A stretch of 64,000 nucleotides of DNA from CAMCXT01 sp040403315 (lineage in GTDB: Bacteria; Bacteroidota; Bacteroidia; M30B66): NCBI GenBank assembly GCA_040403315.1, contig JBBAKX010000006.1, positions 124,001 to 188,000 of the forward strand. Reading direction: 5' to 3'. A program made the position numbers and the translations under genes. How positions within the stretch are numbered: position 1 is the first letter of the stretch; every line of letters starts with the position of its first letter. This document shows positions 38,234-47,108 of this stretch, one piece after another. The notes below the pieces were generated by a model, which was given only the letters and a program-made list of their open reading frames with translations, was not told the DNA's origin and made no database searches.

Positions 38234-40294
38234 ATGAAATTAAATTCTTTGATTGTTGCTGCATTTTCTATCCTATTAGGAACATTAGAAAGTCAAGCGC
38301 AATGCCCGATTGGGCAAGCTGAGGTTGTTATTGAAGTTGCAACAGACAATTATGGATATGAAGGTTATTGGCAATTAACGCCTGGCGGAAATTCTTGTGG
38401 AAATGGAACCATCGTTTCGGGCGGAAACACCTTGGTAGGTTGCAATGGTGGCGGTATTCAACTTCAACAGCCCGGTGGATATGGGAACAACCAATCATTC
38501 TTTACAAATCCTGTTTGCTACACACTTGGAAACACTTATACAATTCATTATGTGGATGAATATGGAGATGGTGGATTTGAATTTAATGTGATCATCAATG
38601 GCTTTCAAGCTTATAATTTTCAAGGTACCGGCGAAGGTGGCGCATATACTTTTGCCGTTGAAGAAGCACCTGAAAACGATGTGATGGCTTTGGGTTGGAT
38701 TAATTCCACATTTATTGATTATCGCTATGTAGCCGATCAGCCGCATCAATTCAAATTGGGCGTTTTTAACAAAGGAACCGATACAGTAGAATCAATTCAA
38801 TTTCAATACAGCATTGCTGGCGGCCAAACGGTGAGCTCTAGCGCAAGCGGATTATCCATTCCGAATTTCGGAAGAGCAATTGTTACCATTCCAGAACCTT
38901 GGACGGCCCCTTCAGCAGGAACATACAATGTAACTATAGCCATTACAGGAGTAAACGGGCAGAATGATGAGTTCATCTTAGACAACGAATTCACGATCGC
39001 TTATGAAGCTGGTCCATCTAGACCAAATATTTTAGATCAATACGCAACTGGAACGCCTGCATTTACTGTGATTGCAAATAGTTCTGATATGGTCTCCTCC
39101 CCTACCGATTTGGATTTTCATCCGGCCTTAAACCGAAACGAACTTTGGGTAAGCAACAAAGGCACTGAAAATTCTGGAGGCACAACAGTTACAATCTACA
39201 ATGCTGGCTTGGCAAATCAGAACTCAGAATTTCTTCAAGATGGAAACGCTTGGCATTTCATGTCGCTTCCTACGGGTATTGCATTTAGTGAGAATTACAA
39301 CTTCGGTACTTCTCCAGGCGTATTTAATGCCAATCACCAACCTACCAATCCATTTACAGGTCCAACACTTTGGTCGAGCGATCCAGAAATTTACGCTCAG
39401 CCGTCGGGCGGAAATGGTAGTCATATCGACATGTTGCACCAAAGTCCTTACAGCCAAGGAATTGCTTGGGAACGTGACAATGCATTTTGGCTTGTGGATG
39501 GTTACAGCAACGATGTGGTGCGTTACGATTTCGCCGATGATCACAATCCGGGCAACGATGACCATTCGGACGCTACGATTAGAAGATATTCGGATGTGGA
39601 ATTGGGAAGAGACTTACAAAATATTGTTCCATCGCATTTGGAATTGGATGAATCGAAAACATGGCTTTATGTGGTAGATCATGGCAATGACCGCGTGATC
39701 AGAATGAATATCACTACAGGAACTGCTGGTCCAGCGCCTTCAATGCCACAAACTGAAGGTGTTGCAGAGTATTCTACCATTACAGATTACACTTGGGAAA
39801 CAGTTGTAAATACTGGCCTTCAGAAACCTTGTGGCATCATTGTAAAAGGCGATAAGATGTTTGTTAGCGATTATGCTACGAACGAAATCATTATGTACAA
39901 TATTTCTAGTATTCCTGCGGTGGAAGTAAATAGAATTGCCACACCAGCAGATGGAATCATGGGAATCGTTTTAGCTCCTGATGGCAAAATATGTTATGTT
40001 GATCACATTGGAAATGAAGTGGTAAAAATCTCTCCATTCGAAGGCACAGTAGGAACAGAACAAATGAGCGCTTCAACATCTAGAATCAGCCCGAATCCTT
40101 CCAATGGCGAATTGAATATTTATCCAACACCTTCACCTAAATCTGAAATTGAAGTCTTGGACGCAACAGGAAGATCGATCCTTAAATCGAACTACGAAAA
40201 TCTTCAGAATCAGACATCTTCATTTTCACCCGGCGTTTATTTTATTCGTTTAAATTCGACTATAAATCCGATGAAATGGGTTGTCAAAAAATAA
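38234..40294 (+). CDS. T9SS-exported propeller-like protein
   Basis: A 686-residue secreted protein. I choose the ATG at 38234 (MKLNSLIVAAFSILLG) over an upstream TTG at 38222, because the signal peptide begins there; it ends near SQAQ. An N-terminal jelly-roll-like section with 'DEYGDGGFEFNVIINGF' near 105 is followed by a CARDB-like beta domain (about 145-255). A section with NHL-like propeller motifs follows ('NAFWLVDGYSNDVVRYD', 'WLYVVDHGNDRVIRMN', 'MFVSDYATNEIIMYN', 'KICYVDHIGNEVVKI'). The C-terminus is a type A sorting domain ('SRISPNPSNGELNIY', 'FSPGVYFIRLNS'). Role unknown. The di-heme peroxidase gene is 103 bp downstream on the same strand, which hints at a shared surface redox or metal function. 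Confidence 0.82.
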   Translation: MKLNSLIVAAFSILLGTLESQAQCPIGQAEVVIEVATDNYGYEGYWQLTPGGNSCGNGTIVSGGNTLVGCNGGGIQLQQPGGYGNNQSFFTNPVCYTLGNTYTIHYVDEYGDGGFEFNVIINGFQAYNFQGTGEGGAYTFAVEEAPENDVMALGWINSTFIDYRYVADQPHQFKLGVFNKGTDTVESIQFQYSIAGGQTVSSSASGLSIPNFGRAIVTIPEPWTAPSAGTYNVTIAITGVNGQNDEFILDNEFTIAYEAGPSRPNILDQYATGTPAFTVIANSSDMVSSPTDLDFHPALNRNELWVSNKGTENSGGTTVTIYNAGLANQNSEFLQDGNAWHFMSLPTGIAFSENYNFGTSPGVFNANHQPTNPFTGPTLWSSDPEIYAQPSGGNGSHIDMLHQSPYSQGIAWERDNAFWLVDGYSNDVVRYDFADDHNPGNDDHSDATIRRYSDVELGRDLQNIVPSHLELDESKTWLYVVDHGNDRVIRMNITTGTAGPAPSMPQTEGVAEYSTITDYTWETVVNTGLQKPCGIIVKGDKMFVSDYATNEIIMYNISSIPAVEVNRIATPADGIMGIVLAPDGKICYVDHIGNEVVKISPFEGTVGTEQMSASTSRISPNPSNGELNIYPTPSPKSEIEVLDATGRSILKSNYENLQNQTSSFSPGVYFIRLNSTINPMKWVVKK

Positions 40295-40397
40295 TTGATA
40301 TCGCATATCTTTTTCTCTAAAACACTACATTTAATTTAATTTCCGCCTTCTTTATTGACCAGATTTTCATCATTAATAACCATTTCATCCTGCAGAT

Positions 40398-41477
40398 ATG
40401 AAAACAAAGCTACTATACAATTTTAGCAAAGTGCTGTTCACTTTTGCTGCAATCGCTGTTATGGTTTCTGCTTGTAAAAAGGATGATGTTGAAGAAGATG
40501 ATGAAATTCCAGAATCTACCACAACACCTTATAATTTGGTAATTCCAGCGGGTTTTCCTGCTATGAATATTCCTATCGACAATGCCCTTACGGTTGAAGG
40601 TGTTGCTTTGGGAAGAAAGTTGTTTTACGATCCAATATTGTCATCCAATAACTTGGTGAGTTGCTCGAGTTGCCACAACCAGCAAATGGCATTCACCGAC
40701 AATGGAAGTCAATACAGCTTTGGCGTAGATTCTATCGCAGGCACTCGTAACTCGATGCCAATCATGAATTTAGGATGGGCACCAAGCTTTTTATGGGATG
40801 GTGGAGCTACAAATCTAGAATCTCAAGCAAGTGCTCAGATCACAGATCCGATCGAAATGCACCAATCACTCGATGAAACTGTTTCGAAATTAAATAGTCA
40901 CCCAGAATATCCATCATTGTTCAACAAAGCATTCGGTTCGAGTGTAATTACTTCTGCAGCGCTTATCCGAGCAATTGCACAATTCGAAAGAACAATCATT
41001 TCAGCCAACTCGAAGTACGATAAATACTTAAAAGGTGAAGTTTCTTTGAGCACTCAAGAACAAGCTGGATTAGCAGTTTATAACGATGCTGCGAAAGGAA
41101 ACTGCAGTAGTTGTCACACTTTGGGCGGAACGTTCACCAACTATGAATTCAAAAACAATGGTTTGGATTTGGTTTCAACCGACGAAGGACGAGGTGGAAT
41201 TACAACACTCGAAGGTGACAAAGGAAAATTCAAAACTCCATCGTTGAGGAACATTGCTGTTAGCGGACCTTACATGCATGATGGAAGATTTTCGACACTA
41301 GAGCAGTGCGTTAACCATTACAACACAGGAATTCAGATCCATCCGAACTTGGCAACAGAACTTACTGGAGCAATTTCAGGTCGCATGAGCGCACAAGAAA
41401 TGCAAGACTTGGTTGCATTCCTAAGTACCTTAACCGACGATTCCTATCTAACCAATTCAGCATACGGAAAACCATGA
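40398..41477 (+). CDS. di-heme cytochrome c peroxidase (MauG/CcpA-like) lipoprotein
   Basis: A 359-residue lipoprotein: the lipobox Cys is residue 26 (VSAC), followed by an acidic linker. Two c-type heme motifs, CSSCH at 89-93 and 236-240, mark the bacterial cytochrome c peroxidase/MauG family. 'FDPILSSNN'-like text (YDPILSSNNLVSCSSCHN), 'AFTDN', 'RNSMPIMNLGW', 'FKTPSLRNI' and 'YMHDGRFSTLEQCVNHY' are standard. Such enzymes reduce hydrogen peroxide or oxidise a protein partner. Its stop overlaps the start of a heavy-metal-associated lipoprotein gene (ATGA), so the two are made together. The true substrate is unknown. Confidence 0.9.
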   Translation: MKTKLLYNFSKVLFTFAAIAVMVSACKKDDVEEDDEIPESTTTPYNLVIPAGFPAMNIPIDNALTVEGVALGRKLFYDPILSSNNLVSCSSCHNQQMAFTDNGSQYSFGVDSIAGTRNSMPIMNLGWAPSFLWDGGATNLESQASAQITDPIEMHQSLDETVSKLNSHPEYPSLFNKAFGSSVITSAALIRAIAQFERTIISANSKYDKYLKGEVSLSTQEQAGLAVYNDAAKGNCSSCHTLGGTFTNYEFKNNGLDLVSTDEGRGGITTLEGDKGKFKTPSLRNIAVSGPYMHDGRFSTLEQCVNHYNTGIQIHPNLATELTGAISGRMSAQEMQDLVAFLSTLTDDSYLTNSAYGKP

Positions 41478-41812
41478 AAAATCTTTTATTGGGTTTGGTT
41501 ATCGTTTGTTTGATGGCAGGTTGCAATTCAGCACCTGAAAATGCCAAAAAGCTATCCTTTAAGGTTTGGGGCAATTGCGGAATGTGCAAGAAAACCATCG
41601 AAGGTTCACTCAAGGATAAGCCAGGTTTACTTAGCGCCGATTGGAATGTAAAGACCAAACAGATGGAGATTTTGATCGATTCTACAAAGACAAATTCGGA
41701 AGATGTTCATCAATTGATTGCTTCCTCAGGGTATGACACCGATTTACAAAAAGGGAATGATGCTGCATACGAGAATCTTCACGCTTGTTGCAAATACGAC
41801 AGAAAGCCTTAG
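41474..41812 (+). CDS. heavy-metal-associated (HMA) domain lipoprotein
   Basis: A 112-residue lipoprotein with the lipobox 'LMAGC' (Cys17) and an HMA ferredoxin-like fold from about 26 to 95. The metal loop reads GNCGMCKKT, where copper chaperones have M-x-C-x-x-C; two Cys spaced by two residues are kept. The HMA ending 'SGYDTDL' is also standard, and an extra CC pair lies near the C-terminus (ACCKYD). It should bind Cu(I) or a similar ion at the outer or inner membrane face. The ATG overlaps the stop of the di-heme peroxidase gene by four bases, which implies coupled translation and a shared task. Confidence 0.88.
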   Translation: MKNLLLGLVIVCLMAGCNSAPENAKKLSFKVWGNCGMCKKTIEGSLKDKPGLLSADWNVKTKQMEILIDSTKTNSEDVHQLIASSGYDTDLQKGNDAAYENLHACCKYDRKP

Positions 41813-41877
41813 TGAATCAACAAGGAGTTTCTATCCATAAAAAGAAGTAACAAAATTTTCAACTGTAAAAATAAACC

Positions 41878-42342
41878 ATGAATCAGTCGAAACTATTTCT
41901 TATAATTTTAGTTGCTTTTTTAAGTTTCTTAGGTTGTAATACAACTAAAAAATCAACCAATTCTGGTATGTCATCCGACAATCCCAATTCCGATTTAATA
42001 GAAACTTACTGGAAGCTAACTGAATTAATGGGCGAGCCAATCACTATGACACCAGGCACAAAAAATGAGATGCACATGGTGATAAAAAAGCAAGAAAATC
42101 TGGTAAACGGAAACAGCGGGTGCAATAGTTTTACAGGCAGTTATATCCTATTAGAGGGCAACCGGATTAGCTTTTCTAAATTGGCTGCTACTAAGATGGC
42201 TTGCATCGATATGGAAAAAGAAACAACATTTATGGAGGCCCTTGAAAAAGCAGACAATTATGCAATACAGGGTAAAATACTCAGTCTGAATAAAGGCAGG
42301 ATGGCTCCTTTGGCAAAGTTTGAAGCAGTCTATTTGAAATAA
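41878..42342 (+). CDS. META domain-containing lipoprotein (HslJ-like)
   Basis: A 154-residue lipoprotein: signal peptide with lipobox 'LSFLGC' (Cys20), a Ser/Asn linker, and one META domain (about 40-150) with 'YWKLTELMGEPI', 'NSGCNSFTGSY', 'ISFSKLAATKMAC' and 'TTFMEALEKADNY'. META domains are found in the heat-shock protein HslJ and in secreted proteins linked to motility or stress; the biochemical function is not known. It is 66 bp downstream of the HMA lipoprotein, on the same strand, and followed by a strong terminator, so it likely closes the transcription unit. Confidence 0.85.
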   Translation: MNQSKLFLIILVAFLSFLGCNTTKKSTNSGMSSDNPNSDLIETYWKLTELMGEPITMTPGTKNEMHMVIKKQENLVNGNSGCNSFTGSYILLEGNRISFSKLAATKMACIDMEKETTFMEALEKADNYAIQGKILSLNKGRMAPLAKFEAVYLK

Positions 42343-42372
42343 GACTTTGGTGTTGGCGAAGCCTGAAAATAT

Positions 42373-42406
42373 AAAATCCCGTTCAGCAAATGTTGAACGG
42401 GATTTT
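42373..42406. terminator. bidirectional intrinsic terminator after the META gene
   Basis: AAAATCCCGTTCA (42373-42385) pairs exactly with 42394-42406, with an eight-base loop, and a T-run on the right arm. It serves the plus-strand META gene and, by symmetry, the convergent DUF6544-like gene. Confidence 0.85.
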
Positions 42407-42473
42407 TCAATAAGCATTAATGATGATGCATGCTTATCAAAACTTATAAATACTATATATAAATCAGAAGTAG

Positions 42474-43298
42474 TTAATTCCTTGATAAATATTGAAATGG
42501 CACATCGTATTCAATGTCGATTAAATTGAATTTAGCGTAACAGAGGTCTTTGCCTTTAAGTCTCCAAAAGGCCTCATTTCTAGTTGGAACAAAAATACCA
42601 TTCAATTTTCTATAATCGGCAAATTTAGCGATCCATATTTCCTTGCTTTCTTTTTGCATGAAGCGTTTGGTTTCCATTTGAACAATTTCACCAATACTAT
42701 TGAAAGAAACAACAAACTCAACCAATAATTCATTGTGGTTAAAATGCAATTTTGCCGAATGCTTATTGATTGGAATCCATTTTAAATGTTTAGAAGGCAG
42801 TAAATTCGTTGGAAACCAAACAGATTCAGATAGCCAACGTTGAAACTCACCTTCATCGAATTCCTTCCCTAAGCCATCCATTACGTTTAAAAGTGAAAAC
42901 AATGTTACGGTCAATCGACCTTTGTTGGCGATATAAGAATCACGCGCAGTAAACATCGATGTTTCTCCTTTCCAAATATATCCGGGTTTCTCGGTCGTAA
43001 AATATTGTTCACCATGAATTAGAGTCCACTTTTTATTTAATCCTGTCTTAAATTGACCATCATGCTTAAGTCGAACATAACTGATATAAGGTTGATTGTC
43101 GACAAAAACGTGGTTAAAGTATCTTTGCACTGGCTCTGGTAAGCCGATCAACTGAGACTTACTAAACTGCTGACCAAGAATACGTTTTGAATGTAAAAAA
43201 ACGGCTTTGACTTGATTCCTAAACTGAAAAGCAAAAATTAAACGTCCAAATAAATAGGTGATTGCAGGAAGAGAAACAATAAATAACAATGTCATCAT
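42474..43298 (-). CDS. DUF6544-like membrane-anchored protein
   Basis: A 274-residue protein with one N-terminal hydrophobic helix (about 3-22) and a globular part. 'LPEPVQRYFNHVF' near residue 53, 'VRLKHDGQFKT', 'WKGETSMFTARDSYIANKGRLTVTLFSLLNVMDG' (quoted in part only here: TARDSYIANKG) and 'SESVWFPTNLLPS' are the landmarks of the DUF6544/DUF6920 family. Function is unknown. Start choice between the two Met codons at the N-terminus is open. It stands alone, convergent with the META gene, and 177 bp upstream of its start ends the flavodoxin-fold gene. Confidence 0.65.
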   Translation of the reverse strand: MMTLLFIVSLPAITYLFGRLIFAFQFRNQVKAVFLHSKRILGQQFSKSQLIGLPEPVQRYFNHVFVDNQPYISYVRLKHDGQFKTGLNKKWTLIHGEQYFTTEKPGYIWKGETSMFTARDSYIANKGRLTVTLFSLLNVMDGLGKEFDEGEFQRWLSESVWFPTNLLPSKHLKWIPINKHSAKLHFNHNELLVEFVVSFNSIGEIVQMETKRFMQKESKEIWIAKFADYRKLNGIFVPTRNEAFWRLKGKDLCYAKFNLIDIEYDVPFQYLSRN

Positions 43299-43475
43299 GT
43301 GCGCGAATTAAGCCCTTCTAAAACTTTTAATTTGAATCAAATGAGATTAGAACATCTCATTTAAACCAATGCTATGGGCAATAACTAAAGAATAGATCTG
43401 TATAAAATAATCTTCACTACGAATTACATGTTCGCCCTATCGCTTCAACCCTTTCTAACCACTTCTTACGGAATT

Positions 43476-43997
43476 CTAATTTAAATTTCTGATGGGTTGT
43501 ATATAGGTAACTTTAACTGGCTTTACTCCACAAAAATGCAAAACTGTTTTCTTTAATTGGTTCACACTGGGCCTTCCAAACACTAGCCAATAATAGACGC
43601 TTGGTTGATCCAATGTGGTAATAATATGTGCAGTTTTCCCGATCAGCAGCTTATCCCACCAAACAGAATTTTCTCGATAACGAAAAGCAAAACCTGGAAG
43701 AAACACTCGGTCGATAAACCCTTTAGTTAAAGCAGGTAGACCTCCCCACCAAACTGGATGCACCCAAACCAAATGATCAGCCCACTTGATCTTTTCCCAA
43801 GCGCTCATCAAATCGGGCTCTAACTCAGTTCTGTGGGTGTAACCAAATTGTAAATTGGGATTAAAAACCAAGTCTCGTATAACGACTTCCTTTACTTCTA
43901 CACTAGCGCTTAAAGCGCCTTTCTTATACGCTTCTGCAATTCCAAAACAAAAACTATTCTTATCAGGATGTCCATTTATTATTAATATTTTTTTCAT
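43476..43997 (-). CDS. flavodoxin-fold NAD(P)H-dependent oxidoreductase, 3' end frameshifted
   Basis: A 173-residue protein of the MdaB/KefF-type flavodoxin-like fold (Flavodoxin_2): FMN/FAD phosphate loop 'GHPDKNSF' near residue 9, 'WVHPVWWGGLPALTKGFIDRVF' (first half quoted: WVHPVWWGG) near 78, and 'HFCGVKPVKVTYI'. Such enzymes reduce quinones or regulate potassium efflux. The frame stops at 43476, but the expected family tail is present in the next frame just downstream: 'LEFRKKWLERVEAIG' can be read down to a stop at 43417. One added T in the TTT run near 43482-43484 would join the two. So the gene has lost about 20 residues by a one-base deletion, or the base is a sequencing error. Confidence 0.82.
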   Translation of the reverse strand: MKKILIINGHPDKNSFCFGIAEAYKKGALSASVEVKEVVIRDLVFNPNLQFGYTHRTELEPDLMSAWEKIKWADHLVWVHPVWWGGLPALTKGFIDRVFLPGFAFRYRENSVWWDKLLIGKTAHIITTLDQPSVYYWLVFGRPSVNQLKKTVLHFCGVKPVKVTYIQPIRNLN

Positions 43998-44163
43998 TAC
44001 TATAAATAAATTTATAAGGCAGCAAATCTACCTGAGAACATGATCAGTATTGTTATGCAATCAAACCAATGAATTGTAAGATTCGCAGAATTAACCTTAG
44101 AAGTTTTAACTACCAATTAAGATAATTCTTAAATGCATATTTTACCTAAAAAAGTGTGTAATC

Positions 44164-46695
44164 CTATTTTGAATGTTTAACCAGTTTCAATGAAATTGGT
44201 TTTCTTCTTTTGTAGATTTTAACAAATTCATACCAAAAAACAGAAACAAAACCAACTGATATACACGTAATTAGATTCATTGGATTTAACGTTTCAAAGC
44301 CAAAAAAAGCAGTTAAAACATCAACATATAATATTAATCCTACAAGTAAAACTGTAATAAAAATGATCAATAAAACCATATTGTTTTTGTACTTCAATGT
44401 TGTAAATATGGAATAGTAAAAGGAACGATTGATCAACGTTAGAAACACATTTGCTGCAATCAAAGTCGTAAATGTCATTGTTCTAGTTAAGGCTTCTCCA
44501 AACCCATTTAAAGCCGCATACAGGTAAACAAACAATGTTCCAGCTGTAATAACAATTCCTTGCAAAATACTAACAGAAAGCTCTTTCCAGTTAAAGAAGG
44601 TTGTTCTCAAGGGCTTGGGCTTTTGAAGCATCGTATTCTTTTCCATTGGTTCGTTCTCATAAATAATTGAACACGTTGGCCCCATAATTATTTCCAAAAA
44701 GATGATGTGAATTGGAGAGAATATATTCGGGTATATCCAAGACAAAGCCAGCGGAATAAATACGGTTAAAATTATAGGGATATGAATTGATATAATGTAT
44801 TGAATTGCCTTTTTCAAATTTGCATAGATCTTCCTGCCCATTGCAACAGCATTTACCATTTTTGATAAATCATCTTCTAACAAAATCAATGAAGCTGCTT
44901 GTTTCGCGATTTCAGTTCCTTTTTTCCCCATTGCGATGCCTATGTGTGCTGCTTTCAATGCAGGACCATCATTCACTCCGTCGCCTGTCATTGCAACTAT
45001 CTGATGATTCAACTTTAAGGCATTGATTATCTTTAATTTTGCTTCAGGAAACATTCGAGTGAATATGGAATTGACCATAACCGTTTTTTTCAACTCATGG
45101 TCGCTTAATTTCATCAACTCGTCGCCACTCATGTTCTTATCAAAACCAATAAATCCAACCTGTTTTGCTATCGCGGTGGTAGTTTCGGCGTTATCGCCTG
45201 TGATGATTTTAACAGCTATTCCTGCTGCATAAAAATCTTCCAGTACCTTTTGAATGTTCTCTTTTGGAGGATCATAAAAGGCAACCATTCCGATAAAATG
45301 AAATGTTAACTCTTCTTGCTTTTCGGGGAAATTATTGCCTTTGAATTCGGAATTTCCAACTGCCAAAATTCGGTAGCCATCTTTTGCAATCAATTGAATC
45401 GCAGTTTCGATATGCTTCTTCTCTGTTGCTGAAAGATTTGAAATATTCATTAGTGCTTCTGGTGCACCTTTGGCAGCAATAATTCTATTGCCATTTTTCT
45501 TCTCTTCAAAAACATGTGTCATCATAGGTGGCTTACCACTTAATGAATATTCATGAATTAGCTTAAAATTTGGTCGCTCATCAACCGACACAAAAGTTTT
45601 ATACTTTTCATGTAAGGCAATTTCCATGGCATCAAATGGAATGGGTTCACTCGCCCACATGGCATATTTTAACAGTTCAATCTCATCATCTAAAAAAATA
45701 TCTTCAGGTTGAGATATTTTGTTGGATGAAAGCATGAAAAGCTTTGCTAAGCTCATTTTATTTTCAGTGATAGTCCCAGTTTTATCGATGCATATTACTG
45801 TAGCACTGCCTAAGGTTTCAACTGTTTTCATCTGCTTCACCACAATGCCCATTTTCATCAAACGCCAGGCTCCTAGTGCCATAAAAGTTGTAAATGCAAC
45901 TGGAATTTCTTCGGGCAAAATGCTCATTGCCAGTGTAAGCGACTGCAATAGGCTGTTCAGCACATTTTGTGAATGCCAATAATTAATTGTCCACACAACA
46001 GCAAAAACAACTATGCCAACTATCGCTAGCTTCTTAACAAAATTGGCAATTTGAATTTCTAAAGGTGTTTTTTCCTCGTCGATACTTTCTAAGCTTTTTC
46101 CGATTTTACCCAGTTTGGTTTCATTGCCAATGGCTGTAATGGTAACGATTGCCAAGCCGCTTGCCACAATAGTTCCGCTGTAAACCGTTTTATCTTCAGT
46201 AGTTTTATCCTTAAAAACAGCCTGCGACTCTCCGGTCATAATCGATTCATTCACTGAAAAATCGTTCGATTGAACAATGATCCCATCGGCAGTAATAGCA
46301 GTCCCCTCCTCCACCATTAAACTATCGCCTACAACTAAATCCTCACTGTTTATTTCTGTTACTTTTCCTGCTCGAATAACTTTACACTTAGGCTGTGAAA
46401 AATCTTTTAATTTTTCAAGCGCATTCTGACTTCTAGAGTATTGATACAGAGAAATAGATGTTTGGAAAACAATTGCTGCAGCTAGAAAAAAGCCGTCACC
46501 AATTTCTCCGCTGATAAAATATATAGCCGATGCAACCAACAATAGAATGATCATTGGATCTTTGGCAATGCGCTTAATGGTATCTAAAATAGTATTTTCC
46601 TTCTTGAAGGTTAACTTGTTTTGTCCAAATTTTAATCTCGCAGCAAGAACCTGTTGGTGTGATAATCCTTCAATATTAAAGTGACTTATAGACAT
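44164..46695 (-). CDS. cation-translocating P-type ATPase
   Basis: An 843-residue ion pump. I choose the ATG at 46695 (MSISHFNIEGLSHQQV), because the 20 residues of upstream frame are not like the family. The N-terminal cation-ATPase domain ('GLSHQQVLAARLKFGQN') is followed by the actuator motif TGES at 154-157, PEEIP in helix M4 at 261-265, the phosphorylation site DKTGT at 304-308 and 'TGDGVNDGPALK' near 575. Ten membrane helices are expected. It resembles the Ca2+/P2-type group, but M4 has PEEIP rather than PEGLP and M6 reads 'LEIIMGPTCSIIYENEP', so the transported ion is uncertain. The gene stands alone. Confidence 0.9.
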   Translation of the reverse strand: MSISHFNIEGLSHQQVLAARLKFGQNKLTFKKENTILDTIKRIAKDPMIILLLVASAIYFISGEIGDGFFLAAAIVFQTSISLYQYSRSQNALEKLKDFSQPKCKVIRAGKVTEINSEDLVVGDSLMVEEGTAITADGIIVQSNDFSVNESIMTGESQAVFKDKTTEDKTVYSGTIVASGLAIVTITAIGNETKLGKIGKSLESIDEEKTPLEIQIANFVKKLAIVGIVVFAVVWTINYWHSQNVLNSLLQSLTLAMSILPEEIPVAFTTFMALGAWRLMKMGIVVKQMKTVETLGSATVICIDKTGTITENKMSLAKLFMLSSNKISQPEDIFLDDEIELLKYAMWASEPIPFDAMEIALHEKYKTFVSVDERPNFKLIHEYSLSGKPPMMTHVFEEKKNGNRIIAAKGAPEALMNISNLSATEKKHIETAIQLIAKDGYRILAVGNSEFKGNNFPEKQEELTFHFIGMVAFYDPPKENIQKVLEDFYAAGIAVKIITGDNAETTTAIAKQVGFIGFDKNMSGDELMKLSDHELKKTVMVNSIFTRMFPEAKLKIINALKLNHQIVAMTGDGVNDGPALKAAHIGIAMGKKGTEIAKQAASLILLEDDLSKMVNAVAMGRKIYANLKKAIQYIISIHIPIILTVFIPLALSWIYPNIFSPIHIIFLEIIMGPTCSIIYENEPMEKNTMLQKPKPLRTTFFNWKELSVSILQGIVITAGTLFVYLYAALNGFGEALTRTMTFTTLIAANVFLTLINRSFYYSIFTTLKYKNNMVLLIIFITVLLVGLILYVDVLTAFFGFETLNPMNLITCISVGFVSVFWYEFVKIYKRRKPISLKLVKHSK

Positions 46696-47108
46696 GAATT
46701 GAGATAATAAAAATAAAATCGTTAAAGCTGAAAAACCACTGGAGGTAGCTTCCAATAATAAGAATTGTGATAAATCGAAATGTTTTATATCAATGAAATT
46801 GAGTTCATTATAGAATTTTAATCAATTCCTAAAACACATAATTAATTCAGAAAGAATTGGAAAATCTAAAATCTATCTTATAATTTCCAAGCCTATAAAT
46901 CATACTAAATTTTATATAATTAAATAAACTCTGTGCCTCGCAATATCGATAAATTAATTGCTGAAAGATTACGAAACACAAATGAATCCTATCAAAATTC
47001 ACATGTATAAACAGCCCTATGAGTTTATAAAAAGGCTTTCAATGAAAATCTGCACAATACCGCTGAATGATTGTACTATAATTTACTCTTAAAGAACAAA
47101 GTCCGCTT
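46696..47108. other. 413-bp intergenic stretch
   Basis: AT-rich DNA between two minus-strand genes. It should hold the P-type ATPase promoter, but I find no exact TTTG/TAnnTTTG pair. A 25-codon plus-strand frame at 46933-47010 (GTG start, 'PRNIDKLIAERLRN') reads like the start of a protein but stops at once; it may be a gene remnant. Confidence 0.4.

Noticed and set aside
46933..47010. A 25-codon GTG frame that looks like the start of a protein.
   Set aside because: No promoter, no continuation in other frames; chance is a sufficient explanation.
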